Below are positions 10,017 to 18,288 of a stretch of 64,000 bases of DNA, piece by piece; the stretch's first letter is position 1; each line of letters opens with the position of its first letter. The stretch covers positions 1,860,001 to 1,924,000 of the forward strand of contig NZ_CP069303.1 of the NCBI RefSeq assembly GCF_016839145.1, written 5' to 3'. The position numbers were made by a program, and so were the translations under genes. Below the pieces are notes generated by a model. The model did no database searches. It had not been told where the DNA came from and was given only the letters and a program-made list of their open reading frames with translations. Origin of the DNA: Shinella sp. PSBB067. Its GTDB lineage: Bacteria; Pseudomonadota; Alphaproteobacteria; Rhizobiales; Rhizobiaceae.

Positions 10017-11081
10017 TTAAAGCTTGACCGGCTGGCCGGTCCTGACACTTTCGTCGGCCGCCAGGCAGATCCTGAGCGACTGCACCGCATCGTCCATGTG
10101 CCGTGAAAGATCGATGTTCTCGCGGATCGCTTTCAGCACGAAGGCCTGCTCGCGGTCGCACAGTTCCTGGTGGCCGGGCTCGCCCGCCATCTTCAGGTCC
10201 TCGTCCGGCGACAGGAATTTGCCGTCCGGCCCCGTCGCCGCGTTGTGAAGGCGGATGACCGCCGTCTTGGTATGCGTGTCGATGTCGTCCGACTTGGCGT
10301 TCGGGTCCATGACGATGGAGACCGAGCCGTTCGGCGACATGACGTCCTTCACGAAGAAGGCCGTTTCCGAGATCATCGGGCCCCAGGCCGCCTCGTACCA
10401 GCCGAGCGAACCGTCGTCGAACAGCACCTGGAGATGGCCGTAATTGTACATGTCTGGCGCGATCTCGTCGGAGAGGCGCAGGCCCATGCCGCGCACCTCG
10501 ACGGGCCTGGCGTCGGTGATCTGGCACATCACGTCGACATAGTGCACGCCGCAATCGACGATGGGCGGCGTGGTCTGCAGCAGCGCCTTGTGGGTCGCCC
10601 AGGTCGGCCCGCTCGACTGCTGGTTCAGGTTCATGCGGAAGACATAGGGACCGCCGAGCTTGCGCGCCTCGTCGATGAGCCGCATCCACGAGGGATGATG
10701 GCGCAGGATATAGCCGACGATCAGCTTGCGGCCGTTGGCCCGCGCGCAGGCGACGACGCGCTCGGCATCGGCGACCGTGGTCGCCAGCGGCTTTTCCACG
10801 AAGACATGGGCGCCCGCTTCCATCGCCGCGATGGCGAATTCGGCATGGCTGTCCGAATAGGTGTTGATCGAGCAGAGCTCCGGCTTCAACGCCTTCAGCG
10901 CCTCCGGGAAGGACGGCAGGATCTCGTAGCCTTCGAGGCCTTGCGGAACGGCGACCTTCGAGCGGTTGACGAGGCCGACGATCGTAAAGCCCGGATTCTC
11001 GTGATAGGCGAGCGCATGGCTCCTGCCCATGTTGCCGAGACCGGCGGACAGGACACGGATGGGGGTCGTGGCAGAGTTCAC
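10017..11081 (-). CDS. Gfo/Idh/MocA-family NAD(P)-dependent oxidoreductase
   Basis: 354 residues from GTG 11081, which overlaps the permease stop as GTGA and has GGGAG upstream. The N-terminal Rossmann fold has [18 protein letters not shown] (about 11-28), and the family EKP motif ([10 protein letters not shown], about 94-103) carries the usual catalytic Lys. The C-terminal domain binds the sugar. The family oxidises or reduces sugar hydroxyls or opens glycosides via 3-keto intermediates. Here it sits between importer genes and near murQ, so the substrate is probably the imported amino sugar or a lactyl/glycosidic derivative; this is inference. Confidence 0.85.
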   Translation of the reverse strand: MNSATTPIRVLSAGLGNMGRSHALAYHENPGFTIVGLVNRSKVAVPQGLEGYEILPSFPEALKALKPELCSINTYSDSHAEFAIAAMEAGAHVFVEKPLATTVADAERVVACARANGRKLIVGYILRHHPSWMRLIDEARKLGGPYVFRMNLNQQSSGPTWATHKALLQTTPPIVDCGVHYVDVMCQITDARPVEVRGMGLRLSDEIAPDMYNYGHLQVLFDDGSLGWYEAAWGPMISETAFFVKDVMSPNGSVSIVMDPNAKSDDIDTHTKTAVIRLHNAATGPDGKFLSPDEDLKMAGEPGHQELCDREQAFVLKAIRENIDLSRHMDDAVQSLRICLAADESVRTGQPVKL

Positions 11082-11920
11082 TTTACAGCTCCCGAGGTGA
11101 TGCCGCGGATCAGTTGCCGCGAGAAGACGAGGTAGAGGACGAGGACGGGGAAGATCGCCAGCGACAGCGCCGCGAGCACCGCGTTCCAGTTGGTGACGAA
11201 CTGGCCGATGAAGATCTGCGAGCCCAGCGTCACCGTCTTGGTCGCCTCGCTCGGCGCCAGAATCAGCGGGAACCACAGGTCGTTCCAGATCGGGATCATC
11301 GTGAAGACGGCGACCGTGGCCATGGCCGGCCGCACCAGCGGCAGCACGAGGCGGAAGAAGATCGCGTATTCGGAGAGCCCGTCGATGCGGCCGGCATTCT
11401 TGAGGTCGTCGGAGACGGTGCGCATGAATTCCGACAGGATGAAGACGGCAAGCGGGATGCCTTGCGCCGTATAAACCAGGATCAGCGCCGTCAGCGTGTT
11501 GACGAGGCCCGTCGCCACCATGCCCTGCAGGATCGCGACCGTGCCGAGGCGGATCGGGATCATGATGCCGATGGCAAGATAGAGGCCCATCATCGTGTTG
11601 CCGCGGAAGCGGTATTCCGAAAGGGCGAAGGCGGCCATGGCGCCGAACAGCAGCACCAGCGCGATGGCGGCCACCGTGACGATGAAGCTGTTCTGGAAGT
11701 AGGTGGCGAAATCCCCCTGCCCCAGCACCGTGGTGTAGCCGACGAGGTCGAAGGTCGTGGCGGTCGGAAGCTGCATCGGGTTGCGGAAGATCGCGTTGCG
11801 ATCCTTCATCGAATTGATGATCGTCAGGAACACCGGGAAGACCGACACCAGCGTATAGGCGATCAGCGCGAGGTGGACGAGGGACGAGCGGGTGAGCGAG
11901 GCGCGTGCCTTGTTGGACAT
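11078..11920 (-). CDS. ABC sugar transporter permease (MalG type)
   Basis: 280 residues from ATG 11920 with GGAGG seven bases upstream. Six predicted membrane helices and the EAA loop ([20 protein letters not shown], about 185-204) that docks on the ATPase. It pairs with the MalF-type permease 14 bases upstream and overlaps the oxidoreductase gene by 4 bases. Substrate is inferred from context to be an amino sugar or peptidoglycan fragment. Confidence 0.9.
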   Translation of the reverse strand: MSNKARASLTRSSLVHLALIAYTLVSVFPVFLTIINSMKDRNAIFRNPMQLPTATTFDLVGYTTVLGQGDFATYFQNSFIVTVAAIALVLLFGAMAAFALSEYRFRGNTMMGLYLAIGIMIPIRLGTVAILQGMVATGLVNTLTALILVYTAQGIPLAVFILSEFMRTVSDDLKNAGRIDGLSEYAIFFRLVLPLVRPAMATVAVFTMIPIWNDLWFPLILAPSEATKTVTLGSQIFIGQFVTNWNAVLAALSLAIFPVLVLYLVFSRQLIRGITSGAVK

Positions 11921-11934
11921 GTCGGGGCCTCCGG

Positions 11935-12885
11935 TCAGAACTGGTAGCGGCGCATGCGCCGCTGGATCACGAAGAGATACAGCGACACGCCGGCAAGGAT
12001 GATGAGGAACATGACCGTCGCGATGGTCGCGCCCATCGAGCGGTCGCCGAGCTGGAGCTGGAAGCCGAAGAAGGTGCGGTAGAGCAGCGTGCCGAGGATA
12101 TCCGTCGACCCGTCCGGCCCGGCGAGCGCGCCCTGCACGGTGTAGACCAGGTCGAAGGCATTGAAGTTGCCGACGAAGGTGAGGATCGAGATGATGCCGA
12201 TGGCCGGCAGGATCAGCGGCAGCTTGATCTTCCAGAACTGGCTCCAGCCCGTCACGCCGTCGCATTCGGCCGCCTCGATCACCTCGTCCGGGATGTTCAG
12301 CAGCGCCGCGTAGATCAGCATCATGGGGATGCCGACATATTGCCAGACGGAGATCAGCGATACCGCGACGAGCGCCGAGTTCGGCCGGCCGAGCCAGGGC
12401 GCGAACAGCGACTTCAGGCCGACGAGATCCATCAGGTAGGGAGAGACGCCCCAGATCGGCGAAAGGATCAGCTTCCAGATGAAGCCGACGATCACGAAGG
12501 AAAGCAGCGTCGGCAGGAAGATCGCCGTGCGGTAGAAGGCGGCGAAACGCAACTTCGGCAGCGACAGCATGGCGGCGAGCGCCACGCCGATCGGGTTCTG
12601 CACCAGCATGTGGATGATGAAGAAGACGACGTTGTTCTTCAGCGCGTTCCAGAAGCTCGCCGCCCAGCGCTCATCGCCGAACAACACCTTGAAATTGCCG
12701 AGGCCCACGAAGGTCGACTGGCCGTCGACGGTATTGAACAGCGACAGGCGCAGCGTCTCGATGAGCGGCAGGATCATGACCGCCGAATAGACGATGAAGG
12801 CCGGCAGCAGGAAGATGCCGATATGCCAGCGCACGGGGCGCCGGATCGGTACTGCCGCATCATGGGAAGAAGGTATGTCGCTCAT
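11935..12885 (-). CDS. ABC sugar transporter permease (MalF type)
   Basis: 316 residues from ATG 12885. A cytoplasmic N-terminus of about 20 residues is followed by six membrane helices; the EAA loop is around AAECDGVTGWSQFWKIKLPL. Its ribosome site is weak (AGGCCGGG). The 313-base gap before it holds a strong hairpin just after the binding-protein gene, which probably lowers permease relative to binding-protein expression, as in malE-malF. Confidence 0.9.
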   Translation of the reverse strand: MSDIPSSHDAAVPIRRPVRWHIGIFLLPAFIVYSAVMILPLIETLRLSLFNTVDGQSTFVGLGNFKVLFGDERWAASFWNALKNNVVFFIIHMLVQNPIGVALAAMLSLPKLRFAAFYRTAIFLPTLLSFVIVGFIWKLILSPIWGVSPYLMDLVGLKSLFAPWLGRPNSALVAVSLISVWQYVGIPMMLIYAALLNIPDEVIEAAECDGVTGWSQFWKIKLPLILPAIGIISILTFVGNFNAFDLVYTVQGALAGPDGSTDILGTLLYRTFFGFQLQLGDRSMGATIATVMFLIILAGVSLYLFVIQRRMRRYQF

Positions 12886-13198
12886 GGCCCGGCCTGCCCC
12901 TCCGTTTGTTTTCGTTCGAATCCGCATGCGCGGAGGCCTGCGCGGCGCCCCGGCCGCACATGACGCGTTCCAGCATACACAATAGTGACGGGGTCGCTCC
13001 CCGATTTCGCGCTTCGGCAACCGATGTCTCCACCCGTTTCGGGGGAGATCGCCGGGACCGCGGCATCGCCGCCCCGTCCCGCATCCGGCCTGCCGGCCAC
13101 CCTCCCCCCCGCAAGCGGGGAGAAGGAACATGCGGCGCTCCGCCGGTACCCTCTGCCGGCGTGCCGGCAGAGGGTTGGACGAAGGCAACTGTCGGCGC
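12886..13198. other. long gap between binding-protein and permease genes, with palindromic repeats
   Basis: No gene is seen. Near the binding-protein end it holds a 12-bp perfect hairpin (13148-13175) and beside it a CCCC...GCGGGGAGAAGG fragment (about 13104-13134) resembling the intergenic palindrome family seen at 37.5-37.8 kb. The rest is GC-rich sequence without recognisable signal. Confidence 0.5.
13148..13175 (-). terminator. strong stem-loop downstream of the sugar-binding protein gene
   Basis: ACCCTCTGCCGG and CCGGCAGAGGGT are separated by CGTG: 12 perfect pairs with a 4-base loop, 23 bases after the stop. There is no T-run on the minus strand, so it is more likely an mRNA-protecting or attenuating element between binding-protein and permease genes than a full terminator. 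Confidence 0.55.
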
Positions 13199-14458
13199 TT
13201 ACTTGGCCGGCTTGTACCAGCTGTCGAGGCCCTTCTGGAGCTTTTCGGCGGCCACTTCCGGCGTGTCGGTGCCGTTGATGACGTTGGCCGATTCCGTCCA
13301 GGTCTCGTTTTCGAGGTTCGGCGTGCCGCGCGACAGGATCTGGTAGGTCGAGCGGATCGTCGGCTGGCACTTCTCGCGCCAGGAGACGAATTCCTGCGCC
13401 AGCGGGTCGTTCATCTTCACCGCCGTCGAGTTCAGGCTGAAGAAGCCCGGCAGCGAGTTGGCGTAGATGTCGGCGAATTCCGGCGAGGCGACGAAGGACA
13501 GGAACGTCCTGGCGGCGTCCGCATTCGGGCTCTTGGCGTTGAGGCCGACGCCGATGTCGTTGTGGTCGGAGATGTAGCAGGTGTCGCCGGCATTCTTCAC
13601 CGGCGGCGGGAACGCGCCCATCTTGAACTGCGCCTGCGTGTTGAACAGGCCGATTTCCCACGAGCCGGCCGGATAGATGGCAGCGCGGCCGAGCGTGAAG
13701 AGGTTCTGGCTGTCCGGATAGGTCTGCGCCTCGAAGCCGTCGCCGAGATAGTCCTTCCACTTGGCAAGGACGCGGTAGGGCTCGACCCAGCCTTCGTCCG
13801 TCAGCTTCTGCGTGCCGGCGATCAGTGCCTTGCGGCCTTCCTCGCCCTTCCAGTAGGTCGGGCCGATGTTCTGGTAGCCCATGGTCGCGGCTTCCCAGAG
13901 GTCCTTCGTGCCCATGGCCATCGGGATGTAGTTGCCGTCGGCCTTGATCTTGTCGAGCGCGGCGAAGAATTCGGCTTCGGTCGTCGGAACGGTGATGCCG
14001 AGCTGCTCGAAGGCGTCCTTGTTGTAGATGAAGCCGTGGATGACCGAGGCCATCGGCACGCAGAAGGTCTTGGAGCCGTCGTCGGTCGTCCAGGCGGACT
14101 TGGCGACGTCGGAGAAGTTCTCCATGCCCGGCAGGTCGTTGAGGGCGGCCAGGTGACCCTTGTTGAAGAGTTCGAGCGAGGCGTCGAACGGACGGCAGGT
14201 GATGAGGTCGCCCGCCGAGCCGGCGTCCAGCTTGGCGTTGAGCGCGGCGTTGTACTCGGTCGGCGCGGTCGGCGCGAAGACGACCTTGATGCCCGGGTTC
14301 TTCGCTTCGAAGGCCGGGATGATCTTTTCCTGCCAGATGGCGAGGTCGTCGTTGCGCCAGCTTTCGATCGTCAGCGTGACGTCCGCCGCCTGGGCGATCC
14401 CGGCCGTGCCGAGGATGCTCGTGGCCAGAAGCAGACCTTTGATTGCGGTGCGTGTCAT
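13199..14458 (-). CDS. ABC transporter sugar-binding protein (extracellular solute-binding family 1)
   Basis: 419 residues from ATG 14458, with GGGGAG upstream. The N-terminal Sec signal peptide (about 1-25) ends in GIAQA-AD. The mature protein has the MalE-like layout, opening with VTLTIESWRNDDLAIWQEKI and holding aromatic sugar-stacking residues. It captures the substrate in the periplasm for the two downstream permeases. It lies 44 bases after murQ in the same operon, which suggests that the ligand is MurNAc, anhydroMurNAc, GlcNAc or a muropeptide sugar. The ligand is inference. Confidence 0.9.
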   Translation of the reverse strand: MTRTAIKGLLLATSILGTAGIAQAADVTLTIESWRNDDLAIWQEKIIPAFEAKNPGIKVVFAPTAPTEYNAALNAKLDAGSAGDLITCRPFDASLELFNKGHLAALNDLPGMENFSDVAKSAWTTDDGSKTFCVPMASVIHGFIYNKDAFEQLGITVPTTEAEFFAALDKIKADGNYIPMAMGTKDLWEAATMGYQNIGPTYWKGEEGRKALIAGTQKLTDEGWVEPYRVLAKWKDYLGDGFEAQTYPDSQNLFTLGRAAIYPAGSWEIGLFNTQAQFKMGAFPPPVKNAGDTCYISDHNDIGVGLNAKSPNADAARTFLSFVASPEFADIYANSLPGFFSLNSTAVKMNDPLAQEFVSWREKCQPTIRSTYQILSRGTPNLENETWTESANVINGTDTPEVAAEKLQKGLDSWYKPAK

Positions 14459-14502
14459 TGCATTCTCCCCTTTTATGCGCCGCAGCGCGTTTTGAGACCT
14501 GA

Positions 14503-15396
14503 TTATCCGAGAGCGTTGAGGGCGCGGCGGAGGCTCTGCCCCGACCGGTCCAGCACCGCCCGCGCGGCACCGGCATCCTCCACCCCCGCAGCCAGAAGCA
14601 CGGCCGCCTTGACCGAGCCTTCGGAGCGCGCAAGAAGGCGCTCCGCCTCGTCGAGACCGACACCCGAGATGTCGGAGACGATACGGCAGGCGCGCCCTTT
14701 CAATTTGATGTTGTCGGCCTTGAGATTGACCATGTGCCCGTCGTGCACATGGCCGAGATGGATGCCGACCAGTGTCGAGAACAGGTTGAAGGCGATCTTC
14801 TGCGCCGTCCCCGCGCCCATGCGCGTCGAGCCGGATATGACCTCCGGCGGCGTCTGCAGCAGGATGGAGACATCGGCGCCGTCGAAGAGCGGCGCGCCCG
14901 GATTGTTGGCCATCGCGACCACACGGGCACCCTTTTCCTTCGCATGGGCGGCCATCGCCAGCGCATAGGGCGTGCTGCCGCTCGCGGAAACGCAGATCAC
15001 GCAATCCTTCGCATCGATGCCCGCGGAAACGGCATCGTTCACGGCGAGATCGCGGTCGTCTTCATAACCGCCGGCCAGGTCGACGAGGCTCGCGGCGCCG
15101 CCGGCGAGCAGGATGACGATGCGATCATGCGCGATGCCGTAGGTGCCGGGAAGCTCGAGCGCATCGGCCATGGCCATCAGGCCGGAACTGCCGGCGCCCG
15201 CATAGACGAGGCGACCGCCGGCAAGAAGCGCATCGGCGGCAAGGCGGCCGGCGGCGGCGATGTCGCCAAGCGCGGCATCCACCACGGCGGCGGCAGCCTT
15301 CTGGCCGTCCGCAAGCACTTTCAGCGCATCGACGGGCCGACGTTCGTCCAGCCCGCTCGCCTGATCATGCCTGCCCTCGGTCCTGCCTGCGGCCAT
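14503..15396 (-). CDS. murQ: N-acetylmuramic acid 6-phosphate etherase
   Basis: 297 residues from ATG 15396, with GGAGAA six bases upstream. It has a SIS domain with AGSSGLMAMADALELPGTYG (about 66-85), whose Glu aligns with catalytic Glu83 of E. coli MurQ, and the family block SGSTRMGAGTAQKIAFNLFS (about 190-209). MurQ cleaves the lactyl ether of MurNAc-6-P to give GlcNAc-6-P and D-lactate in the cytoplasm. It is first in the importer operon and faces the kinase, nagA and deaminase operon, so the products feed directly into NagA. The usual MK after TR is MG here, a small deviation. Confidence 0.88.
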   Translation of the reverse strand: MAAGRTEGRHDQASGLDERRPVDALKVLADGQKAAAAVVDAALGDIAAAGRLAADALLAGGRLVYAGAGSSGLMAMADALELPGTYGIAHDRIVILLAGGAASLVDLAGGYEDDRDLAVNDAVSAGIDAKDCVICVSASGSTPYALAMAAHAKEKGARVVAMANNPGAPLFDGADVSILLQTPPEVISGSTRMGAGTAQKIAFNLFSTLVGIHLGHVHDGHMVNLKADNIKLKGRACRIVSDISGVGLDEAERLLARSEGSVKAAVLLAAGVEDAGAARAVLDRSGQSLRRALNALG

Positions 15397-15421
15397 ATCG
15401 TTTCTCCTCTGGCCGAAATTA

Positions 15422-15438
15422 ATGCCAAAAAAATACCA
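15422..15438. promoter_or_regulatory. candidate GntR operator 1 (murQ side)
   Basis: Read on the minus strand: TGGTAT-TTTTT-TGGCAT, two half-sites with an 11-bp period, 26 bases upstream of the murQ start. It differs in one base from the site at 15556-15572 on the other side of the divergent region and lies in inverted orientation to it. The GntR protein encoded in the kinase operon is the natural candidate binder. Confidence 0.6.
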
Positions 15439-15555
15439 ATTGTCTACAGGAAATTAATTTTTGAGACCACTTTTCTGCCGCCAAATATTTTTATTATTTA
15501 AAATCAAATTCTTGAGTGAAAGCTCATTTTCGATACCACCATACCCCTTGGTTAA

Positions 15556-15572
15556 TGGTATTTTTTTGGTAT
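15556..15572. promoter_or_regulatory. candidate GntR operator 2 (kinase side)
   Basis: TGGTAT-TTTTT-TGGTAT, an exact direct repeat with an 11-bp period (one helical turn), 20 bases before the kinase start and overlapping its leader. With operator 1 it frames the A/T-rich divergent promoter region, so one regulator could control both operons. Confidence 0.6.
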
Positions 15573-15592
15573 CGTTGTGTTCGGAGGTGCCC

Positions 15593-16480
15593 ATGACGGA
15601 TTTCATTCTCGGTATCGACGGCGGGGGAACGAGCTGCCGCGCGGCGGTGGCGCGGCCGGACGGCATCATCCTCGGCCGCGGCAAGAGCGGGGCCGCCAAT
15701 ATCCTGACCGACCCCAACAATGCGATCATCTCCATCACGGAAGCGGCGAAGGCCGCCTATCGCGACGCCGGGCTCGACGAAGCCGGCGTCAGCGGCGCCT
15801 CGGCCTTTCTCGGCCTTGCCGGCACCAATGTCGGCGACCTTACCCGCTACGTGCACGACCGCCTGCCCTTCCGCCACACGGACATCGACAGCGACGGCCT
15901 GATCGCCCTGCAGGGCGCGATCGGCGACGGCGACGGCGCGGTGGCGATCCTCGGCACTGGCTCCATCTACATGGCGCGCAAGGATCATACGGTTCGTTAC
16001 ATCGGCGGCTGGGGCTTCACCGTCGGCGATCTAGGCGGCGGCGCGCGGCTCGGCCACGCACTTCTTCAGGAGGCGCTGCTCGCCCATGACGGCGTGCATC
16101 CGCGCTCGGGCGTCACGGATGCCATCCTGGAGGAATTCAAGGGCGACCCGCGCGGCATCGTCGAATTCGCGCGCCTCTCCAAGCCCGGCGACTTCGGCCG
16201 CTTCGCCCCCGTCCTCTTCGACCACGCCCGCCGGGGCGACACCCAGGCGATCGCCATCGTGAAGGCCGGCGCGGCGACGGTGAACGAATCCCTCGATGCC
16301 ATCATGGCGCTTGCCGGCGAACAGCGCCTCTGCCTGCTCGGCGGCCTTGCGCCGATCTATCCGGAATGGCTCTCCGAACGGCACCGCGCGATCCTCGTCG
16401 AGGCCGAGGCGGATGCGCTGACCGGCGCCGTGGCGCTCGCCGCCAAGGGCCACCGGCAAGGAACGGGAGCGGCCGCATGA
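15593..16480 (+). CDS. BadF/BadG-type amino-sugar kinase (GlcNAc/MurNAc kinase-like)
   Basis: 295 residues from ATG 15593, with GGAGGT upstream. ASKHA fold: phosphate-1 loop ILGIDGGGTSCRAAVA (about 5-20), phosphate-2 region AILGTGSIYM, and a GGWGFTVGDLGGGARLG block (about 136-152) as in eukaryotic GlcNAc kinase and Clostridium MurK. MurK phosphorylates MurNAc and GlcNAc at O6. Opposite murQ, it supplies the missing phosphorylation step, since the ABC importer delivers unphosphorylated sugar. Exact specificity is inference; glucosamine kinase is an alternative. Confidence 0.8.
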   Translation: MTDFILGIDGGGTSCRAAVARPDGIILGRGKSGAANILTDPNNAIISITEAAKAAYRDAGLDEAGVSGASAFLGLAGTNVGDLTRYVHDRLPFRHTDIDSDGLIALQGAIGDGDGAVAILGTGSIYMARKDHTVRYIGGWGFTVGDLGGGARLGHALLQEALLAHDGVHPRSGVTDAILEEFKGDPRGIVEFARLSKPGDFGRFAPVLFDHARRGDTQAIAIVKAGAATVNESLDAIMALAGEQRLCLLGGLAPIYPEWLSERHRAILVEAEADALTGAVALAAKGHRQGTGAAA

Positions 16481-17241
16481 GCACGCCCCTTTCCGCCATC
16501 CTGACGCCGGAAAGCCTGCAATCGGGCGTGCCCGGCCCGCTCTACCTGAAGCTCCGCCAGACGCTGGAGGACGCCATCACCTCCGGCAAGCTCAATTACG
16601 GCGACGCCCTGCCGGCGGAACGCGACCTCGCCGACCACGCCAATGTCAGCCGCGTCACCGTGCGCAAGGCCGTCGACGATCTCGTCAAGGACGGCCTTCT
16701 GGTCCGCCGCCACGGCTCCGGCACCTTCGTCGCAAAGCCTGTCTCCAAGGTGCAGCAGTCGCTCTCGCGCCTCACCTCCTTCACCGAGGACATGGCTCGG
16801 CGCGGCCTGACGACGCGCGCCGAGTGGATCGACCGCGGCCTGTTCCACCCCTCGCCCGACGAGATGATGATGCTCGGCCTGCCCGCCGACGCGCTCGTCG
16901 CCCGCCTCGGGCGCCTGCGCGTTGCCGACGACATGCCGCTCGCCATCGAGCGCGCCTGCATCTCCGCCGAGTTCCTGCCCGACCCCATGCAGGTGCAGGG
17001 CTCGCTCTATGCCGCGCTGGAAAAGCGCGGTTGCCGGCCGGTGCGCGCCGTGCAGCGCATCTCCGCCTACAACATGAAGGACCCGGACGCCTCGATGCTC
17101 GGCGTGCCGCCCGGCTCCGCGGGCCTTTCCATCGAGCGCGTCTCCTACCTGCGCACCGGCCGGGTGGTGGAGTTCACCCGCTCCATCTACCGCGGCGACG
17201 CCTACGACTTCGTCGCCGAACTGACGCTGTCCGAGACGTGA
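16477..17241 (+). CDS. GntR/HutC-family transcriptional regulator (NagR/NagQ-like)
   Basis: 254 residues from ATG 16477, which overlaps the kinase stop as ATGA. The N-terminal winged helix has PAERDLADHANVSRVTVRKA (about 46-65), followed by a UTRA ligand domain (about 95-250) of the type that binds GlcN-6-P or GlcNAc-6-P in NagR/DasR. It probably represses both divergent amino-sugar operons via the paired TGGTAT repeats at 15422-15438 and 15556-15572 and is released by a phosphorylated amino sugar. Confidence 0.85.
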   Translation: MSTPLSAILTPESLQSGVPGPLYLKLRQTLEDAITSGKLNYGDALPAERDLADHANVSRVTVRKAVDDLVKDGLLVRRHGSGTFVAKPVSKVQQSLSRLTSFTEDMARRGLTTRAEWIDRGLFHPSPDEMMMLGLPADALVARLGRLRVADDMPLAIERACISAEFLPDPMQVQGSLYAALEKRGCRPVRAVQRISAYNMKDPDASMLGVPPGSAGLSIERVSYLRTGRVVEFTRSIYRGDAYDFVAELTLSET

Positions 17242-17265
17242 GCGTCCAATCGCAAAGGCAATTCC

Positions 17266-18288
17266 ATGCAGACCAACATGCGAAGAGAGATCAATGAAAT
17301 CCCCGAAGCGGCGGCCCGCCTGCTCGCCGGCTCCGCCGATGCCATCGAGGCGGCCGGCAAGGCGTTGCGCGAGCGCGACCCGCAGTTCTTCGTCACGGTC
17401 GCCCGCGGCTCCTCCGACCATGCCGCCCTCTTCCTGAAATATGCGATCGAGCTCACCGCCGGCCGCCCGGTCGCCTCGCTCGGCCCGTCGCTCGCCTCGA
17501 TCTACGGCGCGAAGCTGAAGCTCGGCGGCGGCGCGGCCATCGCCATCTCCCAGTCCGGCAAGAGCCCGGACATCGTCGCCATGGCCGAGGGCGCGACGAA
17601 GGGCGGCGCGATCTCCATCGCGCTCACCAACACGCTGCCCTCCCCGCTGGCCGACGCCTGCACCCATTCGCTCGATCTTTCGGCCGGCCCGGAAATCAGC
17701 GTCGCGGCGACGAAGTCCTATGTGAACTCCATCGTCGCCGGCCTTGCCGTGCTCGCCGAATGGACGGGTGATGCCGATCTCGGCCGCGCCGTGAAGAACC
17801 TGCCGGAACAGCTCGCCCAGGCCGTCGCGCTCGACTGGTCCGAGCTCGCCGGCGACCTCAAGGACGCGCAGTCGCTCTATGTCCTCGGCCGCGGCCCGGG
17901 CCTTGCCATCGCGAGCGAGGCGGCGCTGAAGTTCAAGGAAACCTCCGGCATGCATGCCGAGGCCTATTCCTCGGCGGAAGTGCTGCACGGCCCCGTCGCC
18001 CTCGTCGGCCCCTCCTTCCCGGTGATCGCCCTTGCCGCCCGCGATGCGGCCGAAGCCTCCGTCACCGGCATGGCCGACAGCCTCGCCGAGCGCGGCGCCT
18101 ACGCGGGCGTCACCGCGGCCGGCGCCAAGAGCGCGCGAAAACTGCCCTTCATCGCCACCGGCCACCCGATCACCGACGCGCTGGCGCTGATCGTTCCCTT
18201 CTACGGCTTCGTCGAAGCCTGGTCGCGCGGGCGCGGTCTTGATCCCGACAAGCCGGTCAACCTCAAGAAAGTGACGGAAACCCGATGA
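17266..18288 (+). CDS. SIS-domain glucosamine-6-phosphate deaminase, NagB-II type
   Basis: 340 residues with two SIS domains and no N-terminal glutaminase domain: ARGSSDHAALFLKYAIE (about 45-61), ISQSGKSPD (about 90-98), and SSAEVLHGPVALVGP (about 237-251) matching the C-terminal isomerase half of GlmS. Proteins of this layout in nag operons are the second class of GlcN-6-P deaminase (GlcN-6-P to Fru-6-P and ammonia). nagA follows immediately with a 4-base overlap, which supports this role. AgaS-type deamination of galactosamine-6-P is the alternative. Confidence 0.8.
   Translation: MQTNMRREINEIPEAAARLLAGSADAIEAAGKALRERDPQFFVTVARGSSDHAALFLKYAIELTAGRPVASLGPSLASIYGAKLKLGGGAAIAISQSGKSPDIVAMAEGATKGGAISIALTNTLPSPLADACTHSLDLSAGPEISVAATKSYVNSIVAGLAVLAEWTGDADLGRAVKNLPEQLAQAVALDWSELAGDLKDAQSLYVLGRGPGLAIASEAALKFKETSGMHAEAYSSAEVLHGPVALVGPSFPVIALAARDAAEASVTGMADSLAERGAYAGVTAAGAKSARKLPFIATGHPITDALALIVPFYGFVEAWSRGRGLDPDKPVNLKKVTETR

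Noticed and set aside
12969..13198. Short plus-strand open frames in the binding-protein/permease gap
   Set aside because: They run through palindromic repeat sequence and into antisense of the binding-protein gene; no start signal or family resemblance.
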